A stretch of DNA of 64,000 nucleotides from Azorinus chamasolen (GCA_963576725.1 OY755242.1:6552240-6616239); one strand, 5' to 3'; positions 33,074-44,892 are shown, numbered from the stretch's first letter. Numbers and translations are program-made. The notes: generated by a model from the sequence alone, not told the origin.

Positions 33074-36000
33074 ATAACTTAGTTCGGATTTTCGATCGAG
33101 TGCACGATTGTGAGGTTCCAGGTTCGAAACCTTGATATCAATCGATTTACTGGATAAAACTGAATAACTTTTGTTCTTACATATATATTCGAAATCTCCC
33201 CGGTAGCTTGTTATAAGAGACAATTTATTTTTTTAGGCTGAGGCACAAACAAGGGCAGACAACCCGCTTGTATTCAGCCGAGTTGTCCATTTAACCATAG
33301 TCTCATACTCACTGCATTGAAACCTTTCCAACGATATGTTACAAGCCTGGGTTTGATTGCATTTGGATAAGGACAACACGACCGACAACCACCGGCCTCT
33401 CGGCACGAATGTGGGTGGGGTAACAAAATTGAAACATTAGAACAGTCATAACTTTTGAACAGAGAAAGATAGAAAACCAAAGTAAATTGCAAAGTTGCTT
33501 GTCCTGTCGAGATCTATCGACTGATGCTATGTTAACTGGGTTCTCTATGCGACTGGCCGAGAACGGGACCGAAAACCATTTCCGTCTAAATTTCGATCCG
33601 GCATAACTCAGTATCCATAGGAGATAGACAGAGAGTGTAAACAGTAATTTTGCTTCATTAGACAAGCTCTGTCGATTGCTGTTGAGTTTTTTCACCTAGC
33701 ACTTTTGGTTCAGATTTTCGCTCTAGTGCACGATTGTGAGGTTACAAGTTCGAAACTTTGATATCAATCGATTTACTGGATAAAACTGAATAACTTTTGT
33801 TCTTACATATATATTCGAATTCTCCCCGGTAGCTTGTTATAAGAGAACATTTAATTTATTAGGCTGAGACACAAACAAGGGCAGACAACCCGCTTGTATT
33901 CAGCCGAGTTGTCCATTTAACCATAGTCTCATACTCACTGCATTGAAACATTTCCAACGATATGTTACAAGCCTGTGTTTCATTGCATTTGGATCAGGAC
34001 AACACGACCGACAACCACCGGCCTCTCGGCACGAATGTGGGTGGGGTAACAAAATTGAAACATTAGAACAGTCATAACTTTTGAACAGAGAAAGATAGAA
34101 AACCAAAGTAGATTGCAAAGTTGCTTGTCCTGTCGAGATCTATCGACTGATGCTATGTTAACTGGGTTCTCTATGCGACTGGCCGAGAACGGGACCGAAA
34201 ACCGTTTCCGTCCAAAGTTTGATCCGGCATAACTCAGGATCCATAGGAGATAGACAGAGAGTGTAAATAGTAATTTTGCTTCATTAGACAAGCTCTGTCG
34301 ATTGCTGTTGAGTTTTTTCACCTAGCACTTTTGGTTCAGATTTTCGCTCTAGTGCACGATTGTGAGGTTACAGGTTCAAAACGTTGATATCAATCGATTT
34401 ACTGGATAAAACTGAACAACTTTTGTTCTTACATATATATTCGAAATCTCCCCGGTAGCTTGTTATAAGAGAACATTTAATTTATTAGGCTGAGACACAA
34501 ACAAGGGCAGACAACCCGCTTGTATTCAGCCGAGTTGTCCATTTAACCATAGTCTCATACTCACTGCATTGAAACCTTTCCAACGATATGTTACAAGCCT
34601 GTGTTTGATTGCATTTGGATAAGGACAACACGACTGACAACCACCGGCCTCTCGGCACGAATGTGGGTGGGGTAACACAATTGAAATATTAACACCGTCA
34701 TAACTTTTGAACAGACAAAGATAGAAAACCAAAGTAAATTGCAAAGTTGCTTGTCCTGTCGAGATCTATCGATTGATGTCATGTTAACTGGGTTCTCTAT
34801 GCGACTGACCGAGAACGGGACCGAAAACCATTTCCGTCCAAAGTTCGATCCGGCATAACTCAGGATCCATAGGAGACAGAAAGATAGTGTAAACAGTAAT
34901 TTTGCTTCATTGGACAAACTCTGTCGATTGCTGTTGAGTTTTTGCACCTAGCACTTTTGGTTCAGATTTTCGCTCTAGTGCACGATTGTGAGGTCCCATG
35001 TTCGAAACCTTGATATCAATCGATTTACTGGATAAAACTGAATAACTTTTGTTCTTACATATATATTCGAAATCTCCCCGGTAGCTTGTTATAAGAGAAA
35101 ATTTATTTTTTTAGGCTGAGGCACAAACAAGGGCAGACAACCCGCTTGTATTCAGCCGAGTTGTCCATTTAACCATAGTCTCATACTCACTGCATTGAAA
35201 CCTTTCCAACGATATGTTACAAGCCCGTGTTTCATTGCATTTGGATCAGGACAACACGATCGACAACCACCGGCCTCTCGGCACGAATGTGGGTGGGGTA
35301 ACAAAATTGAAATATTAACACCGTCATAACTTTTGAACAGAGAAAGATAGAAAACCAAAGTAAATTGCAAAGTTGCTTGTCCTGTCGAGATATATCGATT
35401 GATGCTATGTTAACTGGGTTCTCTATGCGACTGGCCGAGAACGGGACCGAAAACCATTTCCGTCCAAAGTTCGATCCGGCATAACTCAGGATCCATAGGA
35501 GATAGAAAGATAGTGTAAACAGTAATTTTGCTTCATTTGACAAGCTCTGTCGAATGCTGTTGAGTTTTTGCACCTAGCACTTTTGGTTCAGATTTTTGCT
35601 CTAGTGCACGATTGTGAGGTCCCAGGTTCGCAACCTTGATATCAATCGATTTACCGGCTAAAACTGAACAACTTTTGTTCTTACATATATATTCGAAATC
35701 TCCCCGGTAGCTTGTTATAAGAGAAAATTTAATTCATTATGCTGAGACACAAACAAGGGCAGACAACCCGCTTGTATTCAGCCGAGTTGTCCATTTAACC
35801 ATAGTCTCATACTCATTGCATTGACACCTTTCCAACGATATGTTACAAGCCTGGGTTTGATTGCATTTGGATAAGGACAACACGACCGACAACCACCGGC
35901 CTCTCGGCACGAATGTGGGTGGGGTAACAAAATTGAAACATTAGAACAGTCATAACTTTTGAACAGAGAAAGATAGAAAACCAAAGTAAATTGCAAAGTT

Positions 36001-36597
36001 GCTTGTCCTGTCGAGATCTATCGAATGATGCCATGTTAACTGGGTTCTCTATGCGACTGACCGAGAACGGGACCGAAAACCATTTCCGTCCAAAGTTCGA
36101 TCCGGCATAACTCAGGATCCATAGGAGATAGAAAGATAGTGTAAACGGTAATTTTGCTTCATTGGACAAACTCTGTCGATTGCTGTTGAGTTTTTGCACC
36201 TAGCACTTTTGGTTCAGATTTTCGCTCTAGTGCACGATTGTGAGGTCCCATGTTCGAAACCTTGGTATCAATCGATTTACTGGCTAAAACTGAACAACTT
36301 TTGTTCTTACATATATATTCGAAATCTCCCCGGTAGCTTGTTATCAGAGAAAATTTAATTCATTAGGCTGAGAAACAAACAAGGGCAGACAACCCGCTTG
36401 TATTCAGCCGAACTGTCCATTTAACCATAGTCTCATACTCACTGCATTGAAACCTTTCCAACGATATGTTACAAGCCTGCGTTTGATTGCATTTGGATCA
36501 GGACAACACGACCGACAAGCACCGGCCTCTCGGCACGAATGTGGGTGGGGTAACAAAATTGAAATTTTAGAACCGTCATAATTTTTGAACAGAGAAA
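33074..36597. repeat. satellite array, 626 bp period, about 5.6 units
   Basis: Unit landmarks such as GCACGATTGTGAGG (33102, 33728, 34354, 34980, 35606, 36232) and CCGAGTTGTCCATTTAACCA recur every 626 bp with only a few changes per unit. Overlapping minus-strand frames of 72 and 113-118 codons stay open in each full unit but show no domain. Each unit carries a Pol III B-box-like GGTTCGAAACC after GCACGATTGTGAGGT, reminiscent of a decayed tRNA T-arm. The last unit is cut at 36597, exactly where the tRNA-like sequence begins. Confidence 0.9.
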
Positions 36598-36660
36598 GCT
36601 TAATAGCTCAATTGGTAAGATAAAGGCCCTGGGTTCGAGTCCTGTTTTCACCACTTTATG
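36598..36660 (+). ncRNA. tRNA-like sequence lacking the anticodon arm
   Basis: A-box-like TAGCTCAATTGG (36604-36615) and B-box GGTTCGAGTCC (36631-36641) are present, but only about 15 nt separate them, where a tRNA has some 30. Compared with 41820-41897 the missing part is exactly the anticodon stem-loop. The 3' side reads TTTTCACCACTTTA. It is not a functional tRNA; it could be the head of a tRNA-derived SINE or a Pol III promoter remnant. Confidence 0.6.
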
Positions 36661-36696
36661 ATTGGTGCCTAACCTAAATAATCCGCAGTGTGATTT

Positions 36697-36870
36697 GAAT
36701 GATATTGGCCTACATTATTAGCACATCCAAACGTATGATATTGGTCTACATTATTAGTACATCCAGTTTTATGATCAGGGTCTACATTATTAGCACATCC
36801 AGTTTGACGATCTGGGTCTGCGTTATTGGCACATCAAGTATTATGATCTGGGTCTACATAAATGAAAGGA
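36697..36870 (+). repeat. 36 bp minisatellite, about 4.5 units
   Basis: GATATTGGCCTACATTATTA / GCACATCCAAACGTAT and near copies repeat every 36 bp. Since 36 is a multiple of three, a frame runs through with a 12-residue repeat (such as MILVYIISTSSF), which explains the open frame at 36699-36905 without implying a gene. The inverted arm has about 5.5 units at 41605-41805. Confidence 0.85.
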
Positions 36871-37928
36871 TAAGTGGTTATTTATTTCATTTAAAGCGCT
36901 ACTAACTCCGACCAAAGTTGTCTGTTTAAAGTTACGTGAATGACTATAATTAAGTTTTAGCAAAATACATGAAAACATTAATCGACAATTAAATCAATTA
37001 TAATGTGGTACATGTATGTTGCTGAAAGATTTGCAGAGTTTGATAATACATAAGCTGTTTGAGGATAGTTTAGGGTTATCACAGTCTGCTTTAATACCTG
37101 TATTAACAATTAAATAGGTGAAAAGTCTAACAATATCCTGAGACTCAGTGGAAAATCAGTAACCGGGTCTGAGCTGGTATGTTTTATATTGAATTGAATT
37201 GGACGTCATACACATATCCTTTGCATGGTATACCCCGGAACCGTACGGACACAAATGTCTACTTTATCGTATAAATTAGCTGCCCAAGAGTACAACACTC
37301 ATTTTCATCATATAGATTTGATGCTTAACTAAATTCTAAACCAGTTTGGCAAGTCCTGTGCACTCGTGAATAAACGTCCAAATTATGTCAGTTATGGAGG
37401 TTCGAACACTGTCAGACTGTTAACGCATCAAGGAACTCGGTTCTGTAGTTTATTCTTTTACAGTTCTATTTATCGCGTAAAAGAAATCAATTCTAACTCA
37501 TCGAGTTCTTTTTTCCGATTTTCAAAACTCTTTATTTGCGGGGTATATATAAATTTATCTCATATAATTCTTAATATCGTAAAATTAGCTGCCCAAGAGT
37601 ACGAAACTTATTTTCATCGTATAGATCTTATGTTTGAGTACAGGTTCAGTGCAATTTGGCAAGTACTGTTCATTCATGCATAAAATGTTCAACGTCCAAA
37701 ATAGGTCAGTTTTGGAGGTTCGAACCCTGCCAGACTGTTAACAGATCAAGGAACTCGGCTCGAACTTGCTCTGAAGTTTCTCAATTTTAACTCATCAAAT
37801 TCTTTTTTCGATTTTGAAAAAAATCTTTATTTGAGGGGTATATATACATTTATCTCAGATAATTCTTAATATAATCAAACTGAATGCCCAAGAGTACGAA
37901 ACTCATTTTCAACGTATAGATCTGATAC

Positions 37929-40540
37929 GTAAAGAGAACTGGATGAATTAGAATTGATTTCTTGTACGCGATAGATAGAACTTTAAAAGAAGAAACTTCA
38001 TAGCAGGTTCGAACCGAGTTATTTGATCCGTTAGCAGTCTGGCAGTGTTCGAACCCCTAAAACTTACATAATTCGGATGTTGTACATTTTATGCATGAAT
38101 GAATAGGAATTGCCAAATTGAATTATAACTGTAGTCAAGCATCATATTTATACGTTGAAAAGGAGCTTTGTACTATTGGTAATTCAGTTTGAGATATTAA
38201 CAATTATATGAGTTAACTTTATATATACCCCGCAAATTAAGAGTGTTAAAAAAGGAAACAGAACTGGATGAGTTAGAATTGATTTCTTTTACGCGATAGA
38301 TAGAATTTTAAACAAGAAAATTCAGAGCAAGTTCAAGCCGAGTTCCTTGATCCGTTAACAGTCTGACAGGGGTAGAACCAACCAAAAGCGAACTATTTTG
38401 GACGTTGTACATTTTAGGCATGAATGAACAGGACTTGCCAAATTGCATGAAAACTGTAGACACGCATCAGATATATATGTTGAAAATGAGCTTTGTACTC
38501 TTTGGACATTCAGTTTGACGATATTAAGAATTATCTGAGATAAATTTATATATACCCGGCAAAGAATTTTAAACAAGAAAATTCAGAGCAAGTTCAAGCC
38601 GAGTTCCTTGATCCGTTAACAGTCTGACAGAGGTAGAACCAACCAAAAGCGACCTATTTTGGACGTTGTACATTTTAGGCATGAATGAACAGGACTTGCC
38701 AAATTGCATTAAAACTGTAGACAAGCATCAGATATATATGTTGAAAATGAGCTTTGTACTCTTTGCACATTCAGTTTGACGACATTAAGAATTATCTGAG
38801 ATAAATTTATATATACCCCGCAAATAAAGAGTTTTGATAATCGAAAAAAAGAACTGGATGAGTTAGAATTGATTTCTTGTATGCGATAGATATAACGTTA
38901 AAAGAAGAAACTTCAGAGCAAGGTCGAACCGAGTTCCTTGATCTCTAAATTTTATTCACGAGTGCACAGGACTTGCCAAATTGCTTTAGAATTGTAGTCA
39001 AGCATCAAATCTATACGATGAAAAATGAGTTTCGTACTCTTGGGTAGATAATTTAACGATATTAAGAATTATTTGAGAGAAATTTATATATACCCCGCAA
39101 ATAAAGAGTGTTAAAAATCGAGAAAAGAACTTGATGAATTAGAATTGATTTCTTGTATGCGATAGATAGAACTTTAAAAAAAGAAACTTCAGAGCAAGTT
39201 CAAGCCGAGTTCCATGATCCGTTAGCCTTCGGGCAGTGTTCGAACCTCCAAAACCGACCTATTTTGGACGTTGTACATTTTAGGCATGAATGAACAGGAC
39301 TTGCCAAATTGCATTGAAACTGTAGACAAACATCAGATATATATGTTGAAAATGAGCTTTGTACTCTTTGGGCATTCAGTTTGACGATATTAAGAATTAT
39401 CTGAGATAAATTTATATATACCCCGCAAATAAAGAGTTTTGATAATCGCAAAAAAGAACTGGATGAGTTAGAATTGATTTCTTGTATGCGATAGATATAA
39501 CGTTAAAAGAAGAAACTTCAGAACAAGGTCGAACCGAGTTCCTTGATCTGTAAATTTTATTCACGAGTGCACAGGACTTGCCAAATTGCTTTACAATTGT
39601 AGTCAAGCATCAAATCTATACGATGAAAAATGAGTTTCGTACTCTTGGGTAGATAATTTAACGATATTAAGAATTAGTTGAGAGAAATTTATATATACCC
39701 CGCAAATAAAGAGTGTTAAAAATCGAGAAAAGAACTTGATGAATTAGAATTGATTTCTTGTATGCGATAGATAGAACTTTAAAAAAAGAAACTTCAGAGC
39801 AAGTTCAAGCCGAGTTCCATGATCCGTTAGCCTTCGGGCAATGTTCGAACCTCCAAAACCGACCTATTTTGGACGTTGTACATTTTAGGCATGAATGAAC
39901 AGGACTTGCCAAATTGCATTGAAACTGTAGACAAACATCAGATATATATGTTGAAAATGAGCTTTGTACTCTTTGGGCATTCAGTTTGACGATATTAAGA
40001 ATTATCTGAGATAAATTTATATATACCCCGCAAATAAAGAGTTTTGATAATCGCAAAAAAGAACTGGATGAGTTAGAATTGATTTCTTGTATGCGATAGA
40101 TATAACGTTAAAAGAAGAAACTTCAGAACAAGGTCGAACCGAGTTCCTTGATCTGTAAATTTTATTCACGAGTGCACAGGACTTGCCAAATTGCTTTACA
40201 ATTGTAGTCAAGCATCAAATCTATACGATGAAAAATGAGTTTCGTACTCTTGGGTAGATAATTTAACGATATTAAGAATTAGTTGAGAGAAATTTATATA
40301 TACCCCGCAAATAAAGAGTGTTAAAAATCGAGAAAAGAACTTGATGAATTAGAATTGATTTCTTGTATGCGATAGATAGAACTTTAAAAAAAAGAAACTT
40401 CAGAGCAAGTTCAAGCCGAGTTCCATGATCCGTTAGCAGTCGGGCAGTGTTCGAACCTCCAAAACCGACCTATTTTGGACGTTGTACATTTTAGGCATGA
40501 ATGAACAGGACTTGCCAAATTGCGTTGAAACTGTAGACAA
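37929..40540 (-). repeat. satellite core of palindrome, about 260-305 bp monomers
   Basis: Direct tandem monomers marked by GACTTGCCAAATTGC, TTTATATATACCCCGCAAAT and GAGTTAGAATTGATTTCTTG. Two monomer types alternate to give a 605 bp higher-order unit that is almost identical in two copies (39178-39782 and 39783-40387). A 261 bp step is seen at 38304 to 38565. The orientation switches near 37928, where the left arm has the same monomers inverted. Minus-strand frames of 64, 73 and 83 codons are copied with the repeat. Confidence 0.85.
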
Positions 40541-41604
40541 GCATCAGATATATATGTTGAAAATGAGCTTTGTACTCTTTTGGCATTCAGTTTGATTATA
40601 TTAAGAATTCTCTGAGATAAATGTATATATACCCCTCAAATAAAGATTTTTTTCAAAATCGAAAAAAGAATTTGATGAGTTAAAATTGAGAAACTTCAGA
40701 GCAAGTTCGAGCCGAGTTCCTTGATCTGTTAACAGTCTGGCAGGGTTCGAACCTCCAAAACTGACCTATTTTGGACGTTGTACATTTTATGCATGAATGA
40801 ACAGTAATTGCCAAATTGCACTGAACCTGTACTCAAGCATAAGATCTATACGATGAAAATAAGTTTCGTACTCTTGGGCAGCTAATTTTACGATATTAAG
40901 AATTATATGAGATAAACTTATATATACCCCGCAAATAAAGAGTTTTGAAAATCGGAAAAAAGAACTCGATGAGTTAGAATTGATTTCTTTTACGCGATAA
41001 ATAGAACTGTAAAAGAAGAAACTTCAGAACCGAGTTCCTTGATGCGTTAACAGTCTGACAGTGTTCGAACCTCCATAACTGACATAATTTGGACGTTTAT
41101 TCACGAGTGCACAGGACTTGCCAAACTGGTTTAGAATTGTAGTTAAGCATCAAATCTATATGATGAAAATGAGTGTTGTACTCTTGGGCAGCTAATTTAT
41201 ACGATAAAGTAGACATTTGTGTCCGTACGGTTCCGGGGTATACCATGCAAAGAATATGTGTATGACGTCCAATTCAATTCAAAATAAAACATACCAGCTC
41301 AGACCCGGTTACTGATTTTCCACTGAGTCTCAGGATATTGTTAGACTTTTCACCTATTTAATTGTTAATACAGGTATTAAAGCAGACTGTAATAACCCTA
41401 AACTATCCTTGCAAACAGCTTATGTATTATCAAACTCTGCAAATCTTTCAGCAACATACATGTACCACATTATAATTGATTTAATTGTCGATTAATGTTT
41501 TCATGTAATTTGCTAAAACTTAATTATAGTCATTCAAGTAACTTTAAACAGACAACTTTGATCGGAGTTAGTAGCGCTTTAAATGAAATAAATAACCACT
41601 TATC

Positions 41605-41805
41605 CTTTCATTCATGTAGACCCAGATCATAATACTTGATGTGCCAATAACGTAGACCCAGATCGTCAAACTGGATGTGCTAATAATGTAGACCCTGATC
41701 ATAAGACTGGATGTACTAATAATGTAGACCAATATCATACGTTTGGATGTGCTAATAATGTAGGCCCATATCATAAGACTGGATATGCTTACTATGTAGA
41801 CCCAG
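41605..41805 (-). repeat. 36 bp minisatellite, inverted copy
   Basis: TGGATGTGCTAATAATGTAG and ACCCAGATCATAATACT repeat every 36 bp, about 5.5 units. The minus frame 41864-41568 reads a 12-residue repeat through it. Confidence 0.85.
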
Positions 41806-41819
41806 AAATGAGGTAACCT

Positions 41820-41897
41820 TTCTGTAAAATTGGAAACTCGAACCCAGGGCCTTTGGCTTAACATACCAATGCTCTACCGACTTAGCTATCAAGCTGC
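41820..41897 (-). ncRNA. tRNA-Asn(GTT)-like pseudogene or SINE head
   Basis: On the minus strand: A-box TAGCTAAGTCGGTAGAGC, anticodon stem TTGGT/GCCAA closing the seven-base loop ATGTTAA with GTT at positions 34-36, then GGCCCTGGGTTCGAGTTT with a damaged B-box and T-stem. The 3' end reads CCAATTTTACA and does not pair well with the 5' end, so it is a relic. It shares AAAGGCCCTGGGTTCGAG with the two anticodon-less copies and supplies the segment they lack. Confidence 0.6.
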
Positions 41898-42060
41898 GCA
41901 GTCAAAGCCTATCAACAATTTCATAACACTCTCTACGTGGCTACACTCATCCCATCTATACAATAATTCTTACTCAACGAATAAGCCACGGGTTTTTCAA
42001 TATGACATTTGTTTTTTCATTTAAATCACACTGCGGATTATTTAGTTTAGTCACCAATTA

Positions 42061-42121
42061 TAAAGTGGTGAAAACGGGACTCGAACCCAGGGCCTTTATC
42101 TTACCAACTGAGCTATTAAGC
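42061..42121 (-). ncRNA. tRNA-like sequence lacking the anticodon arm, mirror copy
   Basis: The minus strand reads GCTTAATAGCTCAGTTGGTA, then AGATAAAGGCCCTGGGTTCG, AGTCCCG. A-box and B-box are better preserved than in the left copy (CAGTTGG, GGTTCGAGTCC). The anticodon arm is absent. It forms the outer terminus of the right palindrome arm. Confidence 0.6.
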
Positions 42122-43801
42122 CATGGTCTCACGATTTCAGAGAAGAAGATGTAAGCCACGCATACCTGACCTAATGTTTGCATCGCGCAATTCAAACATT
42201 CGTCATTGACGTTCATTATGTAAAAATTGTAATCATGAAGTTGTTGTGCATGAATTTGGTCGTCGTGCATGCTTACGGGTTGTTTGCGCTCTAGAAATTT
42301 CGATAAAATGGCATGCAATGCCCGTGAGTTGTTTAGAAGTTTTGTCGTAGATTTCCCGTAGAGTAGTCGTCTGACCGGTTGTGACCGAAGCTTTTAACGA
42401 ATCATGGTTGTGTGTGACGATCCTATTCTAAATCTGTTTCAATGTTAGATAAATGGCATGGAACCACGGTCTAGTAGCGCAAATTTTTAGTTGCGAATAT
42501 GCATTTTTAAGTTGCTTCAAAGAAATGTTGAACGGACCCCAAAATTGAACTCATTCTTTTTTCACCTTCGTGCTACCATGTCTTTGTGATTTTTGTTAGG
42601 AACAAAATGAAAGAGTTGATTGCCATATTGCATGTAACTCTGGAAAAGTTTTGAAGTCCAGCGTACCAAAATCAAGATCAAGATTACTAAATATCATATT
42701 TTACATTTATCTATAGACAGGCTACGATGTAAAATACGATACGCGTATTAGCTTTAGATCAGTATTACCATGTTAATTATTTACAGACTATGATGTTAAG
42801 GGCGCAGGTTTCATAATAATTGTTTCGTGTGCCGTTACACAAATTGTTTGAGATACAATACTTAGGTAACCGTGTTGATCGGCCGTCGAGTTTTCCTTCA
42901 ACCATTGATTTATTAATTAATCATATGTAGAATTTAAAACTTTCTTGTCGCAGTGGTTAAGAACTTGATGTCGTTTTAATAGTATATCAGTCATAGCTTG
43001 ATAGTGCCTGCTTGAGAAAAGTAAAAGTGCTGCTTCGTTGAAGTGGCATGTCTCTGAGATGTGAGACTTTTAAGATCGTTTGAACAAGGGAAACATTGTT
43101 TGAGCAGACTGTCTGGTCCCATTTCTGTATCCGACGAGATGAGATAAATATTAATCCAATCATAAGGGTTGGTGGGAGTATGTCATCTCAATATTTCACA
43201 TATTGATACATGTTCAAAGAAGACAACATTATGTTACAAGATTCTCCAACTATTTCATTAATATACACTGCATAACACCTTTACACAGATGAAGCATTTA
43301 CGTAACCTTTTATGTAAAGATATGAAGATACTTGAGAGGGGATGCTGTTCAGTTAAATAATTGTCACATGCACAGTCACATATAGTATTCTTTTTATAAA
43401 AAACAGTCTGAAAACGGAGTTTTCGTCGCACCAAACTATAATGTAGCGCAAAGATACGGGGCATATATGTTCAAAAAAATTGAACCAGTCCGATGACATC
43501 AGGTGCGGGGTATATATAGGCATTACGGGGTATATATAGGCACTAAGATATGAACCAGTCTACCGGAAGAACCCGGAAAATGGCGGATATATACGGAAAT
43601 GAGCCAAGAGCAAAGGGAGACAACTCAAACAAATTTTCTATATAAAACCGTGTCGTGGATATCAAGTTTATAAGCTTTAAAACACCATTTTCTACATGTA
43701 AAAACGTTCAATTCTGGCGGGGTTCTGTATAGGCCCCGTCTCCTATGTATGCCCCACAGAAAAGGTTTTATATCGAGAATATTCTCACAACCGGGCCAGT
43801 G

Positions 43802-43806
<5 letters not shown>
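42122..43806. other. no recognisable gene
   Basis: GGGGTATATATAGGCA is repeated at 43506-43546, echoing the GGGGTATATATAAA motif of the satellite. No coding homology seen. Confidence 0.35.

Positions 43807-43844
<38 letters not shown>
43807..43844. repeat. (AT)n microsatellite
   Basis: About 38 bp of AT dinucleotides. Confidence 0.95.
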
Positions 43845-43849
<5 letters not shown>

Positions 43850-44590
43850 ATCCTTCTAGAACAATCATAGAATTTCTTGAAGATCACATGTCTCCTTGTT
43901 TACAATGAAATTACTAAATATAGACTTTCTGGAAATTTATATCCACAAAAACAAGATCATGTGACTGCTTGTTTACCAACAGATTATCAAATATATATTT
44001 CTAGAACAATCTACATAATAACATATTATTCTCTTTAATATTACATGACCTTCTAGAAGATTCTAAGAACTTCTAAAAGTTTTATGGATACAATAACGCA
44101 TTTTAAGACATTTAAATACTAAGTAAACATCAAAATCAATTTATAAATATGTTTACATAACCAATGGATATATCCATTAACTAGTCCTTGTGGGTTTTCC
44201 ATGTAAGACAAAATAACATCATATATTACGCGACTTTTTAACAATAACATTTATATCAAGCAAGTTTAGGTATTGGCATAAATTGTAGAGTCAGATATTT
44301 TGTATGTATATGTTTAAACTTAAATCATACAGCTATAATTGTTGCAACATTGACATACCCTTGAAATAAAACAGCAATATCACATTAATAATCAGGGTAT
44401 GCATAATAAAATACAATAACGTCATAGTGATACTTCAGCCATAGAGAGGCATTTTCCTCATCCAGAGGATACAGCTTTCCATGTAAGAAATACTGACCTC
44501 GCGAACATGTATTAGCCGATTGCTTATAATGTAACGTTTGCAATGGAATTCTTTGCTTTGACAAAAACGATAGAATCTTATTTACATCAT
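43845..44590. other. no gene; weak TTCTAGAA-rich repeats
   Basis: CTTCTAGAACAATC, TTTCTAGAACAATC and CCTTCTAGAAGATTC (43852-44060) suggest a decayed local repeat. Nothing else is seen. Confidence 0.35.
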
Positions 44591-44594
44591 GCCA

Positions 44595-44700
44595 AAAGCA
44601 AACAGGACAGACCCTGCTCAGACGGATCCGGGAGGAACCGTCTGGGTATGTGTCTACTCAGTTTGCTAATGCGTGAAAAGGCTTTTATATGAGGGGGCGT
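44595..44700 (-). mobile_element. family A MITE half
   Basis: AGCAAACAGGACAGACCCTG, CTCAGACGGATCCGGGAGGA, ACCGTCTGG, TCTACTCAGTTTGCTAATGC, GTGAAAAGGCTTTTATATGA. The distal TTAA end is lost. Confidence 0.65.
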
Positions 44701-44892
44701 GTTCTGGCAACGAAACACCAATTTGCACATCTTTATCATGAAAAGAGGTATGATTGTATTGGCCAAAATATTCAGGTTAAAACATTTATTTAATTAATTT
44801 TAAACCAGTTGAGCAAATAGTTTTTGCAAAATGTGTCACCCAGTACATTTTCAAATTTAAGCTAACACAGTTTTTCTACCAAAATACAACCA

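Larger units (their letters stand above)
36598..37928 (+). repeat. left arm of large palindrome
   Basis: From the outer end inward: tRNA-like sequence (36598-36660), 36 bp minisatellite (36697-36870), a unique block to about 37270, then roughly 300 bp satellite monomers in one orientation. The reverse complement of the whole series is found at about 40540-42121 in the mirror order (for example TCCGTACGGTTCCGGGGTAT at 41222 mirrors 37228-37250). The mirror copy carries about 230-300 bp extra at 41790-42020. Confidence 0.85.
40540..42121 (-). repeat. right arm of large palindrome
   Basis: This is the mirror of 36598-37928, ending CTATTAAGC at 42121, the exact complement of GCTTAATAG at 36598. 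It contains the inverted minisatellite (41605-41805), an arm-specific block (about 41790-42020) with a fuller tRNA-like sequence, and the terminal tRNA-like copy at 42061-42121. Confidence 0.85.

Noticed and set aside
33274..36199. Ten repeated minus-strand frames (72 and 113-118 codons) as a gene family
   Set aside because: They recur at the 626 bp satellite period, overlap each other in two frames and have no domain; kept only as a curiosity of the array.
38355..40211. Repeated 64-83 codon minus frames as genes
   Set aside because: They follow the satellite monomer and are copied with it.
33074..40540. CRISPR-like or phage-like regular repeats
   Set aside because: Periods of 300-626 bp without spacers, in an intron-bearing genome; these are satellites.
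41820..42121. Functional tRNA genes
   Set aside because: One has a broken T-stem and no acceptor pairing; the others lack the anticodon arm.
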